Shown piece after piece: positions 26,175 through 34,961 of a DNA stretch of 44,357 nt. Position 1 is the first letter of the stretch, and every line of letters begins with the position of its first letter. The translations under genes were made by a program, and so were the position numbers. Source of the DNA: Clostridium sp. CAG:568 (GTDB lineage: Bacteria; Bacillota_I; Bacilli_A; RFN20; CAG-288); NCBI GenBank assembly GCA_000434395.1, contig FR878783.1, forward strand, positions 1 to 44,357, read 5' to 3'. Below the pieces are notes generated by a model that was not told the origin of the DNA, ran no database searches, and saw nothing but the letters and a program-made list of their open reading frames with translations.

Positions 26175-29150
26175 TTATTGGTCACTTCTCAAGCATTCCA
26201 CAGGTTTCTTCTTGGCTGCTTTCAAGGAAGGAATCAAAGCAGAAATCGTCGTTAAAACAACGGCTAATAAAACTAAAACAATCGGATGCCACCAGGCCAT
26301 ATCGGCAATATTTCCTACGTTATAGCTAGGATAGAATGTATTTACCAATGCATTTATAGGGAAAGTTAATATATAGGTCAAGAAACACCCCAGCAACCCA
26401 CCTACTAATCCAACTATAAAGCTTTCAGATTCAAACACCCAACCTATGTCTTTTTGCGAAGCTCCTAAAGATCTTAAAAGTCCGATTTCCTTCTTTCTTT
26501 CAAGAACAGACATATTGGTAACACTAATACATACAATACCCGATCCTATTAATGTGATAACAGCAAATACATCCAATATGATGTTAGTCATATCGATAGC
26601 TTGACCGATATCTTGAGTCATATCCCATGTAGTATCAGTAAAAGCTATGACTTCACTCTTATCCTTTGCATGATATGGATCTCCGCCTTCTATCGTATCG
26701 TCATACTTGGAATAATCGTTAAACTCATTGAGTTTTTCAATGACAACTTTAGCTTCTGATATAGAATTTGGAAGTAAAACAATTGTGGAAACATTCGCCT
26801 GAACATAAGCTAATTGACCTAAAGCCAAGATTTTGTTGTAATAAGATTCAACATCCTCTTCAAGGAAGTCGCTGACCAATCCTCTAAGGAAGGATTCAAT
26901 TGCAGTAGTATCTGTTAAAGTGATTCCTTTGAGTTCATCAGTAGTGAAATCTAAGCCTAAAGAATTTGCAGTAGTGAAATAATTCTTTAAATTAGTATAA
27001 GCTTTAAACTTATACAAATATCCATCTGTATAGTTGTTGACATCATATGGATTAGATGGATTGAAGTTGCTCGAATAAGTAATATAGGCAGTGAAATATT
27101 TTTCCAATATTTCCTGTAATTTTGAATAAGTAATCTCTTCCTTTAACTTGTTGCCATCAAAGAATTCATTAGATATCTCTTTTGCCATATCGATGGATGA
27201 TATCTTATCCTGCTTTATATAATTACCGGATATAGAATCATATTTGTATGGGGTCTTTCTAACAAAAGCATTTTTGAAATCATCTAGCATCGAAAAGGAT
27301 TGGTTAAATGATCTGATCGTTTCTAATAGTCCATTCTTTTCATCAGTATTGCTATCCTGAACAAATCCTATTCCCGAATTCATAATACCTTTCTTTATCG
27401 TCTTCTTAGGTCTTATTATTCCAACTATCTTAGCTGTTACACCAGTCTTATCTGATTCGTTAGGATTTTCATTAGCTAGTTGCATTGTAGTCTTTGGAAA
27501 GTATCTATTGATAGTCTTTGTTTTACCATCATCATCTTCTATATTTTCAAAAGAAGGAAAAGCTGTATTTTTAACATCGCCATGGAAATCAGAAGCTTTC
27601 ACATAACAATCATCAATACTGAATATTTTATATTCCTTACCGAGAATTTTATCGAAGGTGACAGGTTTTACATGAGTAATTAAAGTTGAATCATAGACAT
27701 CTTCCTGGGTATCTAAAGGATTATAAAATCCTAATTCTTTTAAAGTTTTAAAACTAACGGCATTTCTATAATCTACAATCATTACAAGTTCATCTTTAGA
27801 TGTAGGTAGTTTTCCAGCTAAAAGATCATAATTCTCTTCATAATTATTTATCAAAGGATGAAATACTGTATTGGCTACTGCTGAATTTCCACCAGTTCCA
27901 CTAGACATAGTAGAGCGCATAGATACATCCACTGTTTTATAACCACTATCTCCATCGACACCTGAATTCTCAATATTCAAGCTACTTGGATAGGATGTTA
28001 TGACTTTCAAAGAATCATCTTCGCTCCTCTTCATTTTGTAATCAGTCAAAATACCATCATTCTTCAACTCTTGCAGGTAGTTATAAAACTTATCAGTAAA
28101 GTTGTTATATTTATAAGTTTCAGTTCCAGTGGGTGAATAAGTAGGATAGATAGAATCATCACTGGGATATTCTTCTGTTTGGTTATAGTTAGACCAAGAA
28201 GCTCCGGCAGAAGAAGTAGAATAAGCATTGATCACTATAGGTGCATTAGATCCAGTTACTTGATTGACTCTGTTTACATAAAAGCTAAAGCCGTTTGCCA
28301 AAGCTAAAGAAAATCCCAAAGCCATGATTCCAAATGTTGTTGTCAAAGCCACACTCATAGATCGACCCAATCTATTTACTGTATGTCTTACACCAGTTTT
28401 TATAGCACCAGCAAAACCCAATCCAACTTTCTTTTTCTTTTCATCGCTTATAGGATTTTCTAAATTATTGCCTTCGATTGCATCTGTATCTGATATGACT
28501 TTACCATCTGATAATCTTATGATTCTATCAGTATATTGCTTAGCTAGTTCCTCATTATGAGTAACCATGATAACAAGTCTATCCATGGAGATAGACTTCA
28601 ATATCTCCATGACATCCCTACCGGATTTTGAATCCAATGCACCTGTAGGCTCATCAGCTAATATTATCGATGGATTTCCCACTATCGCTCTAGCAATAGA
28701 CACTCTCTGACATTGACCGCCTGACAGTTGATGAGGCTTATTGTCAGCTTTATTCTCAAGACCGACTTTCTTCAATGCAGTTCTAGCAAGTTTATCGGCA
28801 GATTCTTTTCCTACTCTTCTTATATCTAAAGCTATTTTAACATTGTTCAACGCACTCATCTCAGGGAGCAAATTATACTCTTGAAAAATAAATCCTATCT
28901 TAAAGTTTCTATAACTATCGAAATCATTAGTCGAAAAAGACGAAGTGTCCTTCCCATCGACTATCATATTTCCACTAGTAGGTCTATCCAATCCTCCTAA
29001 AATATTGAGTAAAGTAGTCTTACCACAACCAGAATGACCTAAAATAGCGACAAAACCTTTCTCACCAAACGACAAAGAAACACCATTTAAAGCGTGAAAG
29101 ACCTCACTACCTTGACCATAATCTTTAACTATATTTTTTAATAGGATCAT
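26175..29150 (-). CDS. ABC transporter ATPase-permease fusion (MacB/FtsX type)
   Basis: A 991-residue protein. Residues 1-230 are a LolD/MacB-type ATPase with Walker A GHSGCGKTT (38-46), LSGGQ (142-146), Walker B ILADEPTGALD and His198. One membrane helix follows (about 265-288), then a very large extracellular region of about 550 residues, then three helices in the last 145 residues with the FtsX-type RKKEIGLLRSLGAS. Such proteins work as dimers and often move envelope molecules or drive surface proteins; the substrate is unknown. The start at 29150 fits AGGGAAG and the beginning of the ATPase fold, while the longer frame adds an unrelated tail. Confidence 0.87.
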   Translation of the reverse strand: MILLKNIVKDYGQGSEVFHALNGVSLSFGEKGFVAILGHSGCGKTTLLNILGGLDRPTSGNMIVDGKDTSSFSTNDFDSYRNFKIGFIFQEYNLLPEMSALNNVKIALDIRRVGKESADKLARTALKKVGLENKADNKPHQLSGGQCQRVSIARAIVGNPSIILADEPTGALDSKSGRDVMEILKSISMDRLVIMVTHNEELAKQYTDRIIRLSDGKVISDTDAIEGNNLENPISDEKKKKVGLGFAGAIKTGVRHTVNRLGRSMSVALTTTFGIMALGFSLALANGFSFYVNRVNQVTGSNAPIVINAYSTSSAGASWSNYNQTEEYPSDDSIYPTYSPTGTETYKYNNFTDKFYNYLQELKNDGILTDYKMKRSEDDSLKVITSYPSSLNIENSGVDGDSGYKTVDVSMRSTMSSGTGGNSAVANTVFHPLINNYEENYDLLAGKLPTSKDELVMIVDYRNAVSFKTLKELGFYNPLDTQEDVYDSTLITHVKPVTFDKILGKEYKIFSIDDCYVKASDFHGDVKNTAFPSFENIEDDDGKTKTINRYFPKTTMQLANENPNESDKTGVTAKIVGIIRPKKTIKKGIMNSGIGFVQDSNTDEKNGLLETIRSFNQSFSMLDDFKNAFVRKTPYKYDSISGNYIKQDKISSIDMAKEISNEFFDGNKLKEEITYSKLQEILEKYFTAYITYSSNFNPSNPYDVNNYTDGYLYKFKAYTNLKNYFTTANSLGLDFTTDELKGITLTDTTAIESFLRGLVSDFLEEDVESYYNKILALGQLAYVQANVSTIVLLPNSISEAKVVIEKLNEFNDYSKYDDTIEGGDPYHAKDKSEVIAFTDTTWDMTQDIGQAIDMTNIILDVFAVITLIGSGIVCISVTNMSVLERKKEIGLLRSLGASQKDIGWVFESESFIVGLVGGLLGCFLTYILTFPINALVNTFYPSYNVGNIADMAWWHPIVLVLLAVVLTTISALIPSLKAAKKKPVECLRSDQ

Positions 29151-29203
29151 GTCTTTTTCTTCCCTAAATAATTTTAATTTCAAGTTATTTAAATACAAAT
29201 TAA

Positions 29204-29209
29204 ATTATA
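29204..29209 (-). promoter_or_regulatory. Candidate -10 box of the ABC fusion gene
   Basis: TATAAT is read on the minus strand about 54 bases before the start codon. The -35 at the expected spacing is poor, so this is only a candidate. Confidence 0.35.
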
Positions 29210-29228
29210 TAGGTTTCACCAGAAATAA

Positions 29229-29237
29229 TGATATACT
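29229..29237 (+). promoter_or_regulatory. Extended -10 promoter of the ZnuC-like gene
   Basis: TGATATACT fits the extended -10 pattern TGnTATAAT. Transcription would begin near 29244, immediately before the 19-base palindrome. Confidence 0.5.
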
Positions 29238-29249
29238 AATTACAGATTT

Positions 29250-29268
29250 GAAAATGAATTTCATTTTC
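29250..29268. promoter_or_regulatory. Perfect 19-base palindrome, possible Fur/Zur-family operator
   Basis: GAAAATGAA and TTCATTTTC flank a central T with no mismatch. Inside it is a 7-1-7 dyad (AAATGAA-T-TTCATTT), the geometry of Fur, Zur and PerR boxes, though the bases differ from the Bacillus consensus. It sits at the predicted transcript start of a ZnuC-like gene, which suggests metal-dependent repression. Confidence 0.55.
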
Positions 29269-29282
29269 TGACGGAGAATAAA

Positions 29283-29933
29283 ATGATAGATTTAAAAGAT
29301 ATAACATTCGCATATACGGATAAAACTATATTGAATAATATTAATTTACATATAAACGATGGTCAATTTGTCGGATTGATAGGTCTTAATGGTGCAGGTA
29401 AATCGACATTATTAAAAATTATTCTAGGAATTAACAAACCACAAGCCGGAAAAGTAACAGATACATTCAAGAAGAAATCATTTGTCAGTCAATTGACAGG
29501 TAATTCAGACTTTATTTTTCCAGCAACTGTAACCGAAGTCGTATCACTAGGTCTTAAATTTAAGCCGTTCTCCTTCATCACAAAGGAAGACAAGCATAAA
29601 ATTAAAGACATGCTGACAACTATGGGCATCGACAAATATGCAAATTCATCAATCAGTGAATTATCAGGAGGTCAGCAGCAAAGAGTAAGGCTTGCAAAAG
29701 CCCTAATATCAGATCCAGACCTGTTGATTCTTGATGAACCTACCACCGGTATGGACGAAGATGGAAGAAAAGAATTCTTAAATTTAATAGAAGGTATGCA
29801 TACTCAAAGAAATATGACGATAATAATCGTCAGCCATGCTTTAGAAGAACTGAAGAATGTCGATTCATTATATAGACTTCACGAAGGAAAGATAATAAAA
29901 GAAGAAGGCGACTGTCCTATTCACGAAAAATAA
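29283..29933 (+). CDS. znuC: Metal ABC transporter ATPase (ZnuC/AdcC-like)
   Basis: A 216-residue ATPase with Walker A GLNGAGKST, signature LSGGQQQRVRLAKAL, Walker B LLILDEPTTGMD and the switch His in VSHA. The Q-loop region SQLTGNSDFIFPATVTEVV closely resembles ZnuC/AdcC/MntB-type ATPases for zinc or manganese import. The expected permease and binding-protein genes are absent: the flanking genes are on the other strand and unrelated. It either serves a permease encoded elsewhere or has another role. A Fur-like palindrome upstream fits metal control. A strong terminator follows. Confidence 0.78.
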   Translation: MIDLKDITFAYTDKTILNNINLHINDGQFVGLIGLNGAGKSTLLKIILGINKPQAGKVTDTFKKKSFVSQLTGNSDFIFPATVTEVVSLGLKFKPFSFITKEDKHKIKDMLTTMGIDKYANSSISELSGGQQQRVRLAKALISDPDLLILDEPTTGMDEDGRKEFLNLIEGMHTQRNMTIIIVSHALEELKNVDSLYRLHEGKIIKEEGDCPIHEK

Positions 29934-29960
29934 AAAACACATCATTTCGATGTGTTTTTT
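29932..29960. terminator. Bidirectional terminator
   Basis: AAAAAACACATC (29932-29943) pairs perfectly with GATGTGTTTTTT (29949-29960) around a 5-base loop. It lies exactly between two convergent genes and ends at the stop codon of the minus-strand gene. Confidence 0.9.
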
Positions 29961-30651
29961 AATAACTATGAATATCCAAATCAATCTTTTCTTTCTTTTC
30001 TTTATCTTTCTTTGGACGAGGATTGTTATATCCAATATAGTAAATATCGATATAAGAACAATAGAGGCAAGCCAAATAAAAGAAAGATGTCAAGCTAGGT
30101 AGAGAAGCTATAAATATAGAAATTAATGCACCGTCAACACCTGCCATTATAAAACTCAGTACAACAGAGACTAAATTTAAAATTAAAACCACGGAGAACA
30201 AATTAGCAATGACACCTATTCGTCTTTCGAAATTGTTTTGAAGGTATCCATATGATCCTTCGCAAAGTATAAATACCCAAGCCAAGGAAACTATAAATGA
30301 CAAGACGTAAGAAATGATCAAGGTAGCACTATTATTGACTATCATAAACATTCCACTGACTCCGGAGACAAAATTGGATACAGCTAAATATATTCCAGAT
30401 AGAAATACGATTAATTTTTGCATTCTAGCATTATTTCTAGCTCTGCCGAAAATCATCATGAATACTCCGACTAAATAGACAAATATTCCACTCAACAAAA
30501 ACCCTAAAACTTGGAATACATTCGTTGTATCATCAACACCTTGCATCAAAGATAAGATAAAGTGTGCACAATAACAAACCAAGCAAAGAATACCAAAAGC
30601 AGGTATTAACCAAGAAGAATTCTTCTTTATGAAATTATATATTTTATTCAT
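29959..30651 (-). CDS. Polytopic membrane protein of unknown function
   Basis: A 230-residue protein with about six hydrophobic segments and a Lys/Glu/Asp-rich C-terminal tail (KKDKEKKEKIDLD). I recognise no family. The start at 30651 is chosen because GGAGG lies eight bases upstream; a longer frame would include that site. It stands alone downstream of the rpsT terminator, so it needs its own promoter, which I could not identify in the AT-rich gap. Confidence 0.68.
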   Translation of the reverse strand: MNKIYNFIKKNSSWLIPAFGILCLVCYCAHFILSLMQGVDDTTNVFQVLGFLLSGIFVYLVGVFMMIFGRARNNARMQKLIVFLSGIYLAVSNFVSGVSGMFMIVNNSATLIISYVLSFIVSLAWVFILCEGSYGYLQNNFERRIGVIANLFSVVLILNLVSVVLSFIMAGVDGALISIFIASLPSLTSFFYLACLYCSYIDIYYIGYNNPRPKKDKEKKEKIDLDIHSY

Positions 30652-30744
30652 AAGTCCTCCAAACAAACGCCTTTAAACTTTACAACTAAGTCCAATTCAT
30701 TAAAAGAAAAAACAAAAAGAAACCTAATCAGAAAAAAATAAACA

Positions 30745-30775
30745 CAAAAATAGAGAAGACAAAAGCCTTCTCTAT
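30745..30775 (-). terminator. rpsT terminator
   Basis: ATAGAGAAG and CTTCTCTAT (30750-30758 and 30767-30775) form a 9-bp stem. On the minus strand it is followed by a T run (30749-30745). It lies about 20 bases beyond the rpsT stop codon. Confidence 0.82.
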
Positions 30776-30793
30776 AAATGAGAACAAATACTA

Positions 30794-31081
30794 TTACTTA
30801 GCCTCAGCAACAGGGAGGACGACGGAATTATAAAGTTTCCACATCTGTCCCTTTTGACGATTGCCGGTGTTAGGCTTTTGAATTCCCATACGAACAGAAC
30901 GATCGATGAGTGAGATAGCATGTTGGAAATCAGCATCGAGAGTAGCTCTCTCAACCTTCTTCTCGACATCTACACGAACTTTCTTCATAGCAGTACGGAC
31001 CTGTGACTTGTAAGATTTATTACGAAGACGGTTCTTTTCGTTGGTGAGAATATCCTTTTGTTCAGACTTGATGTTTGCCAT
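30794..31081 (-). CDS. rpsT: 30S ribosomal protein S20
   Basis: A 95-residue basic helical protein with the S20 pattern: MANIKSEQKD at the start, the Arg/Lys-rich NRLRNKSYKSQVRTAMKKV, and IHPN-type C-terminal region reading IQKPNTGNRQKGQMWKLYN. It binds 16S rRNA during early 30S assembly. Size is slightly above the usual 85-90 residues. A good promoter precedes it and a terminator follows, so it is a single-gene transcript as in many bacteria. Confidence 0.95.
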   Translation of the reverse strand: MANIKSEQKDILTNEKNRLRNKSYKSQVRTAMKKVRVDVEKKVERATLDADFQHAISLIDRSVRMGIQKPNTGNRQKGQMWKLYNSVVLPVAEAK

Positions 31082-31111
31082 AGACTAAAAATTATCCTTT
31101 CAAATAAGCGT

Positions 31112-31145
31112 GTTGTATATTACAACAATTAAAGAATATTAGCAA
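31112..31145 (-). promoter_or_regulatory. rpsT: rpsT promoter with overlapping dyad
   Basis: On the minus strand TTGCTA (31145-31140) and TAATAT (31122-31117) are separated by 17 bases. The -10 lies within the inverted repeat GTTGTA-TAT-TACAAC (31112-31126), which could be chance or a regulator site. Confidence 0.6.
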
Positions 31146-31174
31146 GTTTTATTAATATTTGAAAGCCCTTTTTT

Positions 31175-31193
31175 AATCGTGGTACGATTTTTT
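31175..31193 (+). other. Small hairpin with T run upstream of deoC
   Basis: AATCGT and ACGATT pair around a 3-base loop and a T run follows, resembling a weak terminator facing deoC. No plus-strand gene lies immediately before it, so its role is unclear. The stem is only 6 bp. Confidence 0.35.
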
Positions 31194-31236
31194 ACCTATG
31201 TAATTCATCTAACCGATATATCCAATCGACAATATA

Positions 31237-31245
31237 TGATAATAT
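31237..31245 (+). promoter_or_regulatory. deoC: Extended -10 promoter of deoC
   Basis: TGATAATAT fits an extended -10 element about 23 bases before the deoC start codon. No good -35 is seen, as is normal for this promoter class. The leader would be very short and contain AAAGAGGA as ribosome binding site. Confidence 0.42.
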
Positions 31246-31267
31246 TTAACTGAAAGAGGATTATTCC

Positions 31268-31906
31268 ATGGAATTAAAAGATTATATCGATTCGACAATT
31301 CTTAAAGCTGAAGCTACCAAAAAAGACATCGAAAAGCTTTGTGCTGAAGCAAAAGAGTATGGCTTTAAATCTGTTTGCGTCAATCCTTGCTATGCATCAT
31401 TAGCTAGCAAACTATTGGCAGGAACAAATGTCGGTGTTGCAGTAGTCGTAGGATTTCCATTAGGTGCCACACTTCCCAGCGTGAAAGCATTTGAGGCAAA
31501 ATCAAGTATCCTAGAGGGTGCTACCGAAATCGATATGGTAATAAATGTCGGAAAATTGAAAGACAAAGATTATGACTATGTAGAAAATGAGATCAGAGCT
31601 GTAAAAAACGCAATCGGAAACCATGTTCTCAAAGTAATCATCGAATGTTGCTTATTGACTGACGAGGAAAAGGTCAAAGCTTCTGAATTGACTGTAAAAG
31701 CTGGTGCAGACTTTGTAAAGACCTCCACCGGTTTTTCAAAAGGTGGAGCCACTGTCCACGATGTCGAACTGATGAGAAAGACTGTCGGACCCGATTTTGG
31801 AGTCAAAGCCGCTGGTGGTATAAGAACCAAGCAAGACATGGAAGATATGATCAAAGCCGGTGCTACTAGAATTGGCACATCTCATGGTGTAGATTTAGTC
31901 AAGTAA
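31268..31906 (+). CDS. deoC: Deoxyribose-phosphate aldolase
   Basis: A 212-residue cytoplasmic TIM-barrel aldolase that splits 2-deoxyribose 5-phosphate into glyceraldehyde 3-phosphate and acetaldehyde during deoxynucleoside breakdown. The Schiff-base Lys is in DFVKTSTGF, the proton-relay Asp in EIDMVINVG, and the second Lys in VKAAGGIRT. Length is typical. It is monocistronic here, with no other deo genes nearby, and ends at a strong terminator. Confidence 0.96.
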   Translation: MELKDYIDSTILKAEATKKDIEKLCAEAKEYGFKSVCVNPCYASLASKLLAGTNVGVAVVVGFPLGATLPSVKAFEAKSSILEGATEIDMVINVGKLKDKDYDYVENEIRAVKNAIGNHVLKVIIECCLLTDEEKVKASELTVKAGADFVKTSTGFSKGGATVHDVELMRKTVGPDFGVKAAGGIRTKQDMEDMIKAGATRIGTSHGVDLVK

Positions 31907-31920
31907 TTGCTATTTAAACA

Positions 31921-31952
31921 AAAAGCCTTAAGCCGATGAGCTTAAGGCTTTT
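31921..31952. terminator. Bidirectional terminator after deoC
   Basis: AAAAGCCTTAAGC (31921-31933) pairs perfectly with GCTTAAGGCTTTT (31940-31952) around a 6-base loop. It can also serve the minus-strand RNase J2-like gene, whose stop codon is about 28 bases away. Confidence 0.9.
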
Positions 31953-31979
31953 AATATTCACTTTTAAACAACAGCTGAA

Positions 31980-33836
31980 TTAGTTTGACTGACCATTAGA
32001 AGAATCATCTATAGGTTTTCTAGGAGAAGGCAAAGTAAAATTAGGAAGCTTTGGCTTAATATCAACTGTTTGATCCTTGGAAGAATGGATTCTAGTAGAT
32101 GAAGCATTAGCTGCTCTATTTTGGCGGGCCAAACTTCTTTGAGCACATGATCTATCTGCTTCATCGGCATTTCTCAACTCACAGATTACCAAAGGTTCTT
32201 TATCGGTCATCTTTTTGATAAATCTAGTCATCTTATCGGATAGTTTCTTGGCCATTACTTCCATCGATAATCCATGGGTGTCTTTAACCAAAGTGTCGAG
32301 AGTAGAGATAAAGTATCTGGATACTTCACTTACAACATCCGATGCATCTTTCAGATAAATAAATCCGCGCATTTGGATGTCAGGATTAGATAACAACTTT
32401 TTGTCTTTCAACGAAATCAAGCATCCCATCAATACGACACCGTCGCTGCTCATAGTAGCTCTTTCATCCAAGACATTACCTTTTACTTCTCCGACAGTAG
32501 AACCATCAACTACGACATCAGAAACGTTGACCTTCTCTGGTGCAGGTATGAATTTTCCATTCTCGTCAAACTTGAGGAACATGCCATTATCATAAGCAAA
32601 GATATTGCTGTGATTAAGACCTATCTCCATATTGACTGCCATCTTAGCATTGCCCATTACTTGACGGAATTCACCTTTTACAGGGAAATAAAATTTAGGG
32701 CGCAATAGTGTCAACATCATCTTGAGATCCTCTTCCTGAGCGTGCATAGAAGCTATATCACGTCTTGTCAAATTCTTTACGTTGGCACCTGTAGCATACA
32801 CTGTATCCAAAGCCTCAGTATGCTGGATTTCAGTTTCAGGAACTGAAGGACAGGCCATGACAAATGCATCTGAATTTGAAATCTTCAAGCCAGGAATTCC
32901 GCCATAACATAATTCCTTGATATCGGAGAATAACTTCAATCCGGATTCAGTCAAAAGAATAATTCTTTCATTAACTGGTACCGAAGCTATATCTCTCAAT
33001 TCAAAGTAATTGCTGTCGGGTATTACCAAATCACCACAAGCATTGAATGACTTTTTGAAAGAAGCCAATGTTTGATTAGCAAAACAAATCTTCTTATCAT
33101 TCTTGACAGCTAAATCGATAACTTCTTGAATGTTGTAGAAGTTTTGAGTGTAAAGAGCTATGAACAACTGGCCTTTCATATTCCCAACCATATCTTGAAT
33201 ATGAGGAGTCAATCTATGTTTAGGAGAGGCAGAGCCAGGTGTCAAAGCTTTCAAAGACTCACTCATCAAAAGCAATGTTGGATTAGCCTCAGCAATCTTG
33301 CAAAGTCTAGGAAGATCGAAAGAGAATCCTCTGACATGGTTATAATCAGATATGAAATCTGAAGTGAATACGATGTTTCCGACTTCTGTACGAAGAGCGA
33401 ATCCAAACGAATTAGAAATGCTATGAGTTGTCGCAAAGAAATCGAAAGTATGACCAGCTATGACAACAGTTGAAGAAGGATATACTGATATAAAATGATA
33501 TGTTTGGAAACGACGGAATTTCTTTCCGTAGTCCATTCTAATCATATTTATAGTTGTGCTTGAAGCATAGACAGGAACATTGATCAAGTTCAAAAGATAT
33601 GGCAATGCACCATATTGATCGTCGTGTCCATGAGTAATGATCACTGCTTTTACTCTATCCTGATTCTTTCTTAAGTAATCAAAATTAGGAATTAAGAAAT
33701 CAATTCCGGGATTGTTGACTGAAGGATACTTCAATCCACAATCGATAACAAATATATCTCCGTCTACTTCAATACAATAGCAATTTTTGCCATTTTCATT
33801 AAGGCCACCTAGGGCGACCACTCTTATTTTTTCCAT
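31980..33836 (-). CDS. rnjB: RNase J-family protein with degenerate metal site (RNase J2-like)
   Basis: A 618-residue metallo-beta-lactamase/beta-CASP protein with the full RNase J layout, including the C-terminal domain. The metal motif HxHxDH reads HGHDDQ (69-74), with Gln for the last His. The later PVHGE is PVKGE (Lys387 for His). His138, Asp160 and His365 remain. Bacillus RNase J2 also has a degraded site (HGHADA) and acts mainly as partner of J1, so the same role is likely here: assembly with a catalytic RNase J1 encoded elsewhere for mRNA decay and 5' end processing. AGGAG lies about 13 bases from the ATG, rather far. Confidence 0.83.
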   Translation of the reverse strand: MEKIRVVALGGLNENGKNCYCIEVDGDIFVIDCGLKYPSVNNPGIDFLIPNFDYLRKNQDRVKAVIITHGHDDQYGALPYLLNLINVPVYASSTTINMIRMDYGKKFRRFQTYHFISVYPSSTVVIAGHTFDFFATTHSISNSFGFALRTEVGNIVFTSDFISDYNHVRGFSFDLPRLCKIAEANPTLLLMSESLKALTPGSASPKHRLTPHIQDMVGNMKGQLFIALYTQNFYNIQEVIDLAVKNDKKICFANQTLASFKKSFNACGDLVIPDSNYFELRDIASVPVNERIILLTESGLKLFSDIKELCYGGIPGLKISNSDAFVMACPSVPETEIQHTEALDTVYATGANVKNLTRRDIASMHAQEEDLKMMLTLLRPKFYFPVKGEFRQVMGNAKMAVNMEIGLNHSNIFAYDNGMFLKFDENGKFIPAPEKVNVSDVVVDGSTVGEVKGNVLDERATMSSDGVVLMGCLISLKDKKLLSNPDIQMRGFIYLKDASDVVSEVSRYFISTLDTLVKDTHGLSMEVMAKKLSDKMTRFIKKMTDKEPLVICELRNADEADRSCAQRSLARQNRAANASSTRIHSSKDQTVDIKPKLPNFTLPSPRKPIDDSSNGQSN

Positions 33837-33889
33837 TAGAAAACTAAGTCTCCTGATTTAAGGTAAGACACAAGGTCTCATTCTCTATT

Positions 33890-33918
33890 AATATAATAAA
33901 AAACAAGTTGATTGACAA
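33890..33918 (-). promoter_or_regulatory. Promoter of the RNase J2-like gene
   Basis: On the minus strand TTGTCA (33918-33913) and TATATT (33895-33890) are separated by exactly 17 bases. This indicates transcription independent of the DegV gene upstream. Confidence 0.65.
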
Positions 33919-33940
33919 TAATTATTATAATAAAAGCACT

Positions 33941-34828
33941 TTATTTTGTTTTGTTTTGATCTACACCAATCCAAGACAAAGCAATAATGGAAGGTCCAGT
34001 ATGAACTCCAATAATAGGGCTTATTCTTCCAACTACTATATCTAAGTCTTCGGATACATTCTTTTTCAAAGATTCAATCAAGATATCTGCTAAGTTTTTC
34101 TCCAATCCATAAGAGACATATATTTTCTTCTTCAAACCATCTTCTGTGATAGTTTCCTGAACTTTGTTAGATAAAGCCTCTAAAGCTTTTCTAGTACCAT
34201 GAGCCTTACTTACAACTTGAAGCTTTCCTTCTAAGTCAACATCGAGAACAGGTTTGATATTCAAAGCACCAGCAAAGAATCCAGAGACCTTGCTGACCCT
34301 GCCACCATGAACCAAAGCCCCCAAATCATTGACAGCAAACCAAGTATAGATATGATTTCTCTCTTCCTTCAAAGTAGCTTCCAAATCTTCCATAGACAAT
34401 CCTTGCCTATAAAGTCTAACAGCTTCCTCAATCATCAAAGAATAAGAAGGAGCTACAGTTCTTCCATCGAATACGACAATCTTTCTATCGGGAAAATCAG
34501 CTTCTAGTTGAGATTTTGCAACCAAAGCAGATTGATAAGTTCCGGATAATCCAGAAGAGAAAGGACAAATGAAGACATCTTTTCCTTCCTTTAAAAATGG
34601 AGTTGAATGATTGATAAAATCAATAGGTGTGACCTGAGCAGTCTTACCATAAATCTTATCCGATTGATTCTTATAGAATTGATCTACAGAAAGTTCTCTA
34701 TCATCCTGATAACGAAGATATCTTTTGCCTTCCATTTCAAAAGCTAAAGGAATTATGGTAACTCTGTTATCTTTATCATAAGAAGGTCCTAAATCATTAC
34801 AGCTATCAAAAATCAATTCATATGCCAT
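33941..34828 (-). CDS. DegV family fatty-acid-binding protein
   Basis: A 295-residue soluble protein with the two-domain DegV layout. Visible family features are the N-terminal FDSCNDLGPSY, the central SSGLSGTYQSA that contacts the lipid headgroup, and LVHGGRVSK in the second domain. DegV proteins bind a single fatty acid; some (FakB) present it to the kinase FakA for phosphorylation. No fakA gene is in this window. AAAGGA precedes the ATG. A 12-base palindrome lies 49 bases upstream. Confidence 0.93.
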   Translation of the reverse strand: MAYELIFDSCNDLGPSYDKDNRVTIIPLAFEMEGKRYLRYQDDRELSVDQFYKNQSDKIYGKTAQVTPIDFINHSTPFLKEGKDVFICPFSSGLSGTYQSALVAKSQLEADFPDRKIVVFDGRTVAPSYSLMIEEAVRLYRQGLSMEDLEATLKEERNHIYTWFAVNDLGALVHGGRVSKVSGFFAGALNIKPVLDVDLEGKLQVVSKAHGTRKALEALSNKVQETITEDGLKKKIYVSYGLEKNLADILIESLKKNVSEDLDIVVGRISPIIGVHTGPSIIALSWIGVDQNKTK

Positions 34829-34876
34829 AGAGTAATTATCCTTTCAATTTTAAAACTTTTAATATTTTACTAGAAA

Positions 34877-34888
34877 TAATGTACATTA
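34877..34888. repeat. 12-base palindrome between divergent genes
   Basis: TAATGTACATTA is a perfect palindrome in the 133-base gap between degV and ybaK. It may be a small operator, but short AT-rich palindromes also arise by chance. Confidence 0.3.
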
Positions 34889-34961
34889 GAGAAATAAAAG
34901 TACATAAAATCAGCATTTTCATAAAATAAAGTCTATAATTTTAAGGAATCTAGAAGGTTTT

